Below are positions 1 to 5,349 of a stretch of 6,762 bases of DNA, piece after piece. The stretch spans positions 1-6,762 of the forward strand of contig JAUVWC010000071.1 of assembly GCA_030604325.1 (NCBI GenBank), given 5' to 3'. Made by a program: the position numbers and the translations under genes. The notes under the pieces were generated by a model that searched no databases, was not told the origin of the DNA, and was given only the letters and a program-made list of their open reading frames with translations. This stretch comes from Candidatus Zixiibacteriota bacterium (GTDB lineage Bacteria > Blakebacterota > Blakebacteria > Blakebacterales > Blakebacteraceae). Position 1 is the first letter of the stretch, and each line of letters begins with the position of its first letter.

Positions 1-7
1 GATCCTT

Positions 8-733
8 TCAACGGTCACCTCCAAAGGTCATAACCGCCAGCAGCCGCAGGCCGATCCAGCGGTTTGTCCAGCGATCCACGTATGGATCGTGTCGAAATTC
101 TGCTTCAAACTCATGAAAAGCTAGTCCGACATCTATCGCAAAAGCAGGGGTAAGAGGAATTACCCACCCAACCGCACCACTCCAACCCATCGCCCAACCC
201 GAATTCCCCTTATCGTCTCCTGGATACACCAGACTCTCACGAACTAGCACTTTTTCAGGCTCACTTTCTGGAAGCTCTCTTTCCACCCATTTAACTGCTT
301 CCAATCTATGCCTATACCCCCCGAGGGCCATCTCGGCATACAGACCTCGCTGCCACGATTTTCCACTCCTCCACCGAATCCCCAGGTTCCAAGCCGCTAT
401 ATCATTGCCCCCTTCGACTACCTCATCCGCAGAAAACCGGTCGGCAGCAGCAACGTCAATTCCGAAAGCAGGAAACGACGCCTGTACAAACACACCCCAG
501 TGCCGCAATGGACTATAAGAAAACCGCTGCGTCAGCGCTGTACCCGACGTCGCGAACACAGTGTTCTCATCTGGATTCTGCTCTGCCAGATTCCCTATTG
601 GTACCACAAGGGCGACCCCGACCGAGATCGCCATCGGATCGGCTTTAGGTGGGGGCAGCTGTGCGTGGCAAACACCGGCCGCGGCCGCATCTATTGCGCA
701 TGTGAGAACCAGTACAGCAGCAGTCTTCCGCAT
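8..733 (-). CDS. Predicted outer-membrane beta-barrel protein (hypothetical)
   Basis: Encodes 241 residues from ATG at 733. A signal peptide is clear: an MRK n-region, a hydrophobic stretch at residues 4-20, and likely cleavage after VCHA (residues 21-24), leaving Gln25. The mature part has alternating short amphipathic strands, for example 36-45 (ISVGVALVVP), 113-122, 130-140, 181-193, 197-207 and 226-237, separated by charged loops. This suits a small outer-membrane barrel of roughly eight strands. The last strand ends in MTF followed by GGDR, so the usual terminal aromatic residue is absent. No specific family was recognised and the function is unknown. It lies 38 bases downstream of the permease gene on the same strand and is probably co-transcribed. 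An in-frame GTG at 766, with GGAG eight bases upstream, would add 11 residues before the signal core. Codon use looks less GC-rich than in the genes further right. The barrel call is inference; the exported status is fairly secure. Confidence 0.72.
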   Translation of the reverse strand: MRKTAAVLVLTCAIDAAAAGVCHAQLPPPKADPMAISVGVALVVPIGNLAEQNPDENTVFATSGTALTQRFSYSPLRHWGVFVQASFPAFGIDVAAADRFSADEVVEGGNDIAAWNLGIRWRSGKSWQRGLYAEMALGGYRHRLEAVKWVERELPESEPEKVLVRESLVYPGDDKGNSGWAMGWSGAVGWVIPLTPAFAIDVGLAFHEFEAEFRHDPYVDRWTNRWIGLRLLAVMTFGGDR

Positions 734-763
734 TCGGAGCCGGGGCCCCGTCTTCAATAGGAT

Positions 764-778
764 CACGTCTTCTACTCC
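764..778 (-). promoter_or_regulatory. Ribosome site and alternative GTG start for the barrel gene
   Basis: Read on the minus strand, the final sense codons of the permease gene (GTG GAG, then stop TAG) contain GGAG at 778-775. Eight bases further on is GTG at 766-764, in frame with the barrel gene. The ATG at 733 has only a GC-rich stretch upstream and no purine-rich Shine-Dalgarno. The ribosome evidence therefore favours GTG, while the compact signal peptide favours ATG. If GTG is used, only five bases separate the two genes, which suggests translational coupling. Confidence 0.4.
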
Positions 779-1866
779 ACCAGAGCCGTTTCGGTCTCTT
801 CGATTGCCTCCTCCTCGGAGACCGCCTTGGCCTGTGAAGGGAAATAGACCTGGTCGAGGATGCTCTTGACTACCACCGCCGCCGGCACAGCAAAAAAGAC
901 ACCCCAGAACCCCCACAAGCTCCCGCAGATCAGAATGGCCAGGATGATGGCTATGGGGTGTATGTTTGTTTCCCTGCCGATAATGACGGGCGTGAGGTAG
1001 TTGGCGTCCACAGTCTGAATTACCAAGTATGCGAATAAGGTGCCAATCCCACCCGAAAGGCCCCACTGGATCAGGCCCACCACTACCACGGGGATTCCCA
1101 CCGCTATCGCACCGACATAGGGAATGAAGGTGGAGAGTCCGGTCAGAATCCCCAGCAGGAGGAAAAAGTCCAATCCGATTACCCAGTAAACCGCAGTGGA
1201 AAGTAGAAAGAGGAGAAAAACTACGATGAACTTCCCTTTGATGAATTTGCCCATCTGCCGGTCGATATCCGCCAGAACCGTGCGCACGGTTGCATTCTGC
1301 AGACCGGGAATCAGCCGGACTATGTAGCTCCAGATATGCTCCTTATCCTTGAGGATGAAGAATACGAGGAAAGCCACGATCACCACGTTCACCATGCCGC
1401 CGATCGTGCCGCGGGCCCAGGCCAGCAGAACCGTGACCAGGCCGCCCAGCAGGCTCTCCACCTGAAGAGAAAGTGAGTCGAAGAATTCAAAGGCCGTGGT
1501 TCCCGGGAAATACTGCGGATACTCGGCCTGCATCTCTCCAATCCAGATATTCGCCTTGGTGATCAGGCTGGGAATCTGGTTGGCCAGCGAGTTGAGCTGT
1601 TCGACCACGGTGGGGACGATGGAAAAGATGATCAGTGCCACAAGAAGGAGCGTTCCCAGCATTACCAGCACGATGGCCAGCAGGCGGGGAACACGCCATC
1701 GTTCCAGGCGCAGGACGAGTGGATCGAGTAGATAGGCAACGACACCGGCGGCGAAGAAGGGCACAAGAGCACCGGAGAACCATACCAGCACAACTAGAGC
1801 GAAGACGACCAGCCCCACTAAAACCCACGATCGTGGTTCCCGAATCCTTTTGCGCCAATCAGTCAT
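772..1866 (-). CDS. AI-2E family transporter (PerM/UPF0118 permease)
   Basis: This 364-residue polytopic inner-membrane protein matches the AI-2E transporter family (PF01594; PerM, YdiK and TqsA types) in length and architecture. Hydrophobic segments lie near residues 14-30, 32-48 and 64-86. A soluble, helix-rich region follows at about 87-150, then further membrane segments near 155-172, 211-231, 233-265, 273-286 and 303-335. Family hallmarks are FIPYVGAIAV at 247-256, the N289-Y-L-T-P-V-I-I-G297 motif followed by HP at 303-304, and GFWGVFFAVP at 319-328. The last 15 residues are strongly acidic. Members export various small molecules or ions; a role in autoinducer-2 export is shown for only a few, so the substrate here is unknown. 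The ATG at 1866 has AAGGT eight bases upstream. It is the first gene of a probable two-gene unit with the barrel protein. Confidence 0.93.
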   Translation of the reverse strand: MTDWRKRIREPRSWVLVGLVVFALVVLVWFSGALVPFFAAGVVAYLLDPLVLRLERWRVPRLLAIVLVMLGTLLLVALIIFSIVPTVVEQLNSLANQIPSLITKANIWIGEMQAEYPQYFPGTTAFEFFDSLSLQVESLLGGLVTVLLAWARGTIGGMVNVVIVAFLVFFILKDKEHIWSYIVRLIPGLQNATVRTVLADIDRQMGKFIKGKFIVVFLLFLLSTAVYWVIGLDFFLLLGILTGLSTFIPYVGAIAVGIPVVVVGLIQWGLSGGIGTLFAYLVIQTVDANYLTPVIIGRETNIHPIAIILAILICGSLWGFWGVFFAVPAAVVVKSILDQVYFPSQAKAVSEEEAIEETETALVE

Positions 1867-1941
1867 AAAGCTCGACCTTTGCGTTGACGAACAGCTGAGC
1901 TACCGATAGCCTTCCGTTGTCCTCATGCTGGGTCTCAGTTC

Positions 1942-1971
1942 AGTATACGGACCGTAGCCGTCAAATGTCGA
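1942..1971 (-). promoter_or_regulatory. Putative sigma70-type promoter of the permease gene
   Basis: Read on the minus strand, TCGACA (1971-1966) and TATACT (1947-1942) each match five of six consensus bases and are separated by 18 bases. Transcription would begin near 1935, giving a leader of about 70 bases before the ATG at 1866. The -35 element overlaps the first codons of the divergent TPR gene, so the two genes could interfere. On the plus strand the same gap holds only a weak candidate for the TPR gene: TTGACG (1884-1889), 17 bases, TAGCCT (1907-1912). All of this is by eye against an E. coli-style consensus. Confidence 0.35.
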
Positions 1972-3050
1972 CCTTGGTTGATAAGAAAACGGGACCTTTG
2001 TTGAAGAACACTATCCGTACTCCGCTAGGCATTCTCTCCGTAATCCTGCTGCTTCTTGCAGGCACGGCATCCGCGTCCGCACAGACGGAAGATAGTGAAC
2101 TGACCGCCATTCGCCGGCAGATTGAAAGATACGAATACCGGCTGGCCGAGTCGAGTTTGGAGGATTACGTAGAGCGGCATCCCGGCCATGCAGAGGCCTG
2201 GGAACTGCTGGGAGCGATTCGACAGGCTCGCTGGGACTTCGCCGCGGCGGCCGCGGCTTACCGGAAGGCCCTCGATTTGGGCCGGGAGAATGCTCCTCTG
2301 CTGCGGGGTTGGATCGAAGCCGAAGGCCGCAGCCGCAGTAATATCTCACTTGTGTTCAGGGCCCGGCGTCTCAAGAGATCCGCCGAACGGGCGCTGGAAT
2401 TGGACCCCTACCACGTCGAGACCAGGGCCATCCTGGCCGCCTATTACTACCTCCTGCCCGGTTTCCTCGGAGGCGACAAACAGAGAGCAAACCGGCTGGT
2501 GGAAGAGCTGGTCGAACTCAGCCCGGCCGATGGCTACTACCTGATGGGTGTACGAGCCAAGGAGGAGAAAAGACCTGATGCCACGATCCTCGACCATTGG
2601 GTAACAACGCTGCAATACAATCCACAGCATTCGGCAGCACTGAGAGCCCTCGGCAAGTACTGGATGGACCAAGACTCCACCGCTCTCGCCCTCGACTACT
2701 ACCGCCGGGCTGCTGCCGCCGATCCCGATGATCCGACAGTATATCTCTCCCTTGGCCGGGTGTATCGGGACAAGCGGGTAGGCATGGAGGAGGAGAGCGC
2801 GGAGCAGTTCAGGAAGGCGCTGGAGATCGATCCCTTCCTGGCTCCCGCCCGCATGAATCTGGCCGAACACTACGAGACAGTCGGGGAGAAGCAGGAGGCC
2901 ATTGGTGAGTATCAACGGCTTGCCCTGAACAATCCCACCTACAGAGCGAGAGATGTCAGAAGGCGCCTCAGGCGGCTGATCAGACCCGCTACCGCCGGCG
3001 ACACAATCATTGGTGCATTCTCGTCAATGCCGGCCCGACTGGTGCGGTGA
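1965..3050 (+). CDS. Exported tetratricopeptide-repeat protein
   Basis: Encodes 361 residues from ATG 1965. A signal peptide or anchor is visible: a basic n-region (Lys14, Arg18), a hydrophobic core at 20-32 and an ASASA-Gln cleavage-like site near residue 39, so the protein should be periplasmic. TPR helices are recognisable at about 45-75, 77-110, 222-256, 257-291 and 292-325, with typical phrases such as YRKALDLG (99-106), YRRAAAADPDDP (246-257) and FRKALEIDP (282-290). Between the repeat blocks, residues 145-185 carry a YYLLPGFLGGDKQRA segment (161-175). I recall similar LPG-x-x-GG-D/S-K insertions in other exported bacterial TPR proteins. TPRs mediate protein-protein contacts; no partner or catalytic site is visible. 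Upstream TTG codons (1917) and downstream TTG codons (1974, 1998, 2001) are possible starts; no strong Shine-Dalgarno decides. The stop overlaps a possible GTG start of the next gene. Confidence 0.85.
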   Translation: MSTLVDKKTGPLLKNTIRTPLGILSVILLLLAGTASASAQTEDSELTAIRRQIERYEYRLAESSLEDYVERHPGHAEAWELLGAIRQARWDFAAAAAAYRKALDLGRENAPLLRGWIEAEGRSRSNISLVFRARRLKRSAERALELDPYHVETRAILAAYYYLLPGFLGGDKQRANRLVEELVELSPADGYYLMGVRAKEEKRPDATILDHWVTTLQYNPQHSAALRALGKYWMDQDSTALALDYYRRAAAADPDDPTVYLSLGRVYRDKRVGMEEESAEQFRKALEIDPFLAPARMNLAEHYETVGEKQEAIGEYQRLALNNPTYRARDVRRRLRRLIRPATAGDTIIGAFSSMPARLVR

Positions 3051-3085
3051 CCTGCCTGTTGACAGGGGCACGGATAGTACGGGCC

Positions 3086-4411
3086 ATGACAAAATACGCG
3101 TCTCACATATACCGCCGGCCATCTCCCGCCATCTTTGCCGCTCTCACTCTTGTTCTATTCCTCTGCGCAGCGGCCGGGTGCGGTTCCTCCTCGACAGAAG
3201 TAGTCCGCACTGTGGTAGATGGTGTAGAGGTCGTCTCCAATCCGGACAGCCCCCTCCCCCTCGACGGCCTTCCGCGCAGACTGCGATTTGTACGCCTGCA
3301 GGAATATCCCCAGTACGAAGAGGATCCCCACTACCAGTTTGCCCTCGGCAACGTGGTGGTGGACCGTGACGGCTCTATCTTTATCGCCGACTCGCCGCAG
3401 CACAGAATACTGAAATTCGATTCCGAGTGGCGGTATGTCCAGACCATCGGACGCCGCGGAGAGGGACCGGGTGAGTTTCTGGAAATAGCCTGGATGGGGC
3501 TCACCCCCGACGGGATCCTCTACGCCAGCGATGAGCAGAACCGTCGTACTACGCTGTACGATGCCGGCTCGTGCAGCTATATCGACTATATACCCTACCC
3601 GAAGCCCGGCTTTCGGCGCGCATCACTGCTGGGCTCGGAGCGGCTGTTCGCCATCTACTCTCAGTGGGTACCGGAGGAGGAGAAGAGCGTCTTCAGGTGG
3701 GGCATCTTCGACCTCTCCTTCCAACCCGTTCGGCTCCTGATAGACAGGGAGGATCCCGCCCTGGGGGATGTGAGCGGAATCAGCCGGGCTGAATGGCTGG
3801 GCCGCATGGACGGCTTCGTGCCGGAACCATCTCTCATTTTCCAGGTCACCTCTCACGGGGAACTGATCGCCGGTCACGACTTCGAGCACCGCTTTTCCCT
3901 CTACGATGCGCTGGGCAACGAAGTACGCCGCATCGAGCGTGAGGGCCCCCCCTCCCTGCTTACCGAGGCGGACCGCAGGGAGATCATCGACATGAACATC
4001 CGGCGCTGGGAGCGCTACAACGATCCGGACGTGGCCAGAGCGGCGGTCCAGCATCTGGAATGGCCCGAGCAGAAACAGGCCTATAACGGGGTGCTGGATC
4101 TCGACCGGAGAGGTTTCCTGCTCGTGGGCGCCATGGATGAGGAGGGGACGATCTGGATGTATATATACGGCAGGGACGGCACCTATCTCGCCCGGCAGCT
4201 GTTGCCGGAATTCAACCGCCTCTATCAGGTCGTGGGGGATACACTATATGCGGCCTACGAGGATGAGACAGGCAATACCCATCTGATGGCTTACCTGATT
4301 TCCTACCTCGTAGGGGAAGGGGCCGATGCTCGTGAGGTAACGGCCTCGGAGTGGTTCGGGTGGTATCTCCCGGATGAAGATGTTCCGGAAGTAGAGCAGC
4401 GTGGAATGTGA
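3086..4411 (+). CDS. 6-bladed beta-propeller (NHL-like) lipoprotein
   Basis: Encodes 441 residues from ATG 3086. The N-terminus looks like a lipoprotein signal: Arg10 and Arg11, a hydrophobic core at 14-30, then AAGC with Cys32 as the likely lipidated residue, followed by a Gly/Ser/Thr tether. The propeller begins near residue 65. NHL-type blade features include VVVDRDGSIFIAD (90-102), HRILKFD (106-112), the family-typical IGRRGEGPGEF (121-131), GLTPDGILYASD (138-149), SLYDALGNEV (271-280) and VVGDTLYAAYEDE (382-394). This fits the '6-bladed beta-propeller' group common in Bacteroidota and Gemmatimonadota, whose ligands are largely unknown. Residues from about 405 on do not look like a blade, and this tail is encoded inside the overlap with the convergent hydrolase gene. 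A GTG at 3047, overlapping the TPR stop as GTGA, would add 13 residues. Neither start has a clear Shine-Dalgarno, but ATG gives the more normal lipoprotein signal. Confidence 0.85.
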   Translation: MTKYASHIYRRPSPAIFAALTLVLFLCAAAGCGSSSTEVVRTVVDGVEVVSNPDSPLPLDGLPRRLRFVRLQEYPQYEEDPHYQFALGNVVVDRDGSIFIADSPQHRILKFDSEWRYVQTIGRRGEGPGEFLEIAWMGLTPDGILYASDEQNRRTTLYDAGSCSYIDYIPYPKPGFRRASLLGSERLFAIYSQWVPEEEKSVFRWGIFDLSFQPVRLLIDREDPALGDVSGISRAEWLGRMDGFVPEPSLIFQVTSHGELIAGHDFEHRFSLYDALGNEVRRIEREGPPSLLTEADRREIIDMNIRRWERYNDPDVARAAVQHLEWPEQKQAYNGVLDLDRRGFLLVGAMDEEGTIWMYIYGRDGTYLARQLLPEFNRLYQVVGDTLYAAYEDETGNTHLMAYLISYLVGEGADAREVTASEWFGWYLPDEDVPEVEQRGM

Positions 4412-5050
4412 CTGCAGCTCGATCTGACCGACCGGATAGATCGGTTTGTCCCGCTCCCAGTAATTCTCCATCACCACGTCATCTGCCACCAGCACGTCGT
4501 TCAGGTACACCGTCACCCGCTCGCCTCTCATTATGATACGGAAGGTGTTCCACTCACCAATCGGTTTGTCCGCCCGGGTCAGCGGATCACTGGGCCCCCG
4601 CTGGTTGTTGTACAGCCCCCCCGAACCCACCGGCCACTGGGCGGGATCCCATATCTGTACCTGCGGCGACCCGCGCAGGTAGATGCCGCTGTCGCCGTGG
4701 CCCTCTATCTTCCAATCCACAAGGAGTTCGAAGTCGCCGTAGTCGGCCACCGTACACAGGCTGTGCCCGCCGCCGTCAAAGACCAGCACGCCATCGGCCA
4801 CCGACCAGTAGGCCCGCATCTCCTCATCAGCTGCGGCCTGAGCCCGGGCCAGCTCGCTTTCGGTCATCCCGGCTCGACTTACCGGATTACCTGCCAGCCC
4901 CTTCCACCCATCAAGGTTCTCTCCGTTGAAAAGGGCAACGAATCCCTCCGGTGGCTCATTCAGTGTCTGCACCTGCCCGGCCGTACACGAGAAGCAGGCG
5001 AAAAGCGGAATCATCAGGACAGCAGAAGAAGCCGGTATTGCCTGGTTCAC
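4244..5050 (-). CDS. DUF1080 / 3-keto-disaccharide hydrolase family protein, likely lipoprotein
   Basis: Encodes 268 residues from GTG 5050. The fold is the concanavalin-like jelly roll of PF06439 (DUF1080, now 3-keto-disaccharide hydrolase). Landmarks are GFVALFNGENLDGWKG (36-51), WSVADGVLVFDGGG (82-95), a YGDFELLVDWKI strand (104-115), DSGIYLRG (120-127), VQIWDP (131-136), GEWNTFRIIMRGERVTVYLND (165-185), GQIELQSH (208-215) and YFRNIFIREIP (220-230). The family normally ends about there; residues 231-268 are an extra tail encoded antisense to the propeller gene. The N-terminus is hydrophobic with LFAC (Cys19) as a possible lipobox, but its n-region has no Lys or Arg, which is odd. An in-frame TAA lies 30 bases upstream of the GTG, and no other upstream start exists. 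Known members hydrolyse 3-keto-glycosides in the periplasm; activity here is inferred from family only. No oxidoreductase partner is in the window. Confidence 0.9.
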   Translation of the reverse strand: MNQAIPASSAVLMIPLFACFSCTAGQVQTLNEPPEGFVALFNGENLDGWKGLAGNPVSRAGMTESELARAQAAADEEMRAYWSVADGVLVFDGGGHSLCTVADYGDFELLVDWKIEGHGDSGIYLRGSPQVQIWDPAQWPVGSGGLYNNQRGPSDPLTRADKPIGEWNTFRIIMRGERVTVYLNDVLVADDVVMENYWERDKPIYPVGQIELQSHSTLLYFRNIFIREIPPEPLRGRYLTSIGPFPYEVGNQVSHQMGIACLILVGRI

Positions 5051-5065
5051 GGCATGATTCCTTCC
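5048..5065 (-). promoter_or_regulatory. Ribosome site with a two-codon ORF overlapping the GTG start
   Basis: Read on the minus strand, a strong GGAAGG (5065-5060) is followed by ATG at 5055-5053, in the frame ATG CCG TGA. The stop of this minimal ORF overlaps the GTG start of the hydrolase gene at 5050-5048. GTG lies nine bases from GGAAGG, a normal distance, so it supports the GTG start. The ATG is only four bases from GGAAGG and out of frame. Confidence 0.5.
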
Positions 5066-5349
5066 CTCACCTCGGAGTTATTTGAGGCGGCTACGAATAA
5101 TGTGCGGGATGATAGCAGCGCTTCCGGCAGCAGTCGAATCCTTACTCACCGATCTCATAACATTTAACGGAGAAGACAGCCGCCCGTTCGGCTGCCCCTG
5201 CCTGCCGGTTGCACGGGGGAAGACCGCGAAAATAACCTCGACACCAAGTCCCTGTTCCATCATGCTGTTCGATCAAACATATGGCACAGCCGATCTAAAG
5301 GTCCAGGTGAGGGCGTTTTCGTCAACCACCAGAACCGTCGGGGGAAAGA
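5051..5349. other. Divergent intergenic region
   Basis: This 299-base gap lies between the divergent hydrolase and repeat-protein genes. It holds the candidate minus-strand promoter described separately and a short inverted repeat: CAGCCG (5177-5182), six-base loop, CGGCTG (5189-5194). The repeat has no following T-run, so it is not a convincing terminator; it could be an operator or chance. No convincing plus-strand promoter was found; TTGCAC (5209-5214) with TAACCT (5233-5238) is weak. Open frames across the gap look non-coding. Confidence 0.5.
5109..5137 (-). promoter_or_regulatory. Putative sigma70-type promoter of the DUF1080 gene
   Basis: Read on the minus strand, TCGACT (5137-5132; four of six consensus bases) and TATCAT (5114-5109; five of six) are separated by 17 bases. 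Transcription would start near 5102, leaving a leader of about 50 bases before the GTG at 5050. The -35 shares TCGAC with the candidate upstream of the permease gene. This is pattern matching by eye only. Confidence 0.3.

Noticed and set aside
308..760. A 150-codon plus-strand open frame opposite the barrel gene, rich in Arg, Pro and His.
   Set aside because: It is fully antisense to a gene with a clear signal peptide and strand pattern, and its composition is that of a shadow frame.
734..1066. The barrel frame remains open upstream to 1066 inside the permease gene.
   Set aside because: Residues encoded there are low-complexity shadow sequence of the permease; the signal peptide fixes the real start near 733-766.
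1867..1910. On the minus strand GGTAGCTCAGCTG resembles a tRNA D-arm.
   Set aside because: The partner GAGC lies far too distant and no acceptor, anticodon or T-arm can be drawn; it is also the leader of the permease gene.
2346..2915. A 189-codon minus-strand frame opposite the TPR gene.
   Set aside because: It is antisense to well-formed TPR repeats, without recognisable domain or ribosome site.
3946..3952. Run of seven C in the propeller gene considered as a frameshift or phase-variation site.
   Set aside because: The propeller frame continues normally on both sides and the gene is full length, so there is no sign of disruption.
5177..5194. CAGCCG / CGGCTG inverted repeat considered as a terminator.
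   Set aside because: Six-base stem only, no T-run on either side, and it lies between divergent genes where no terminator is needed.
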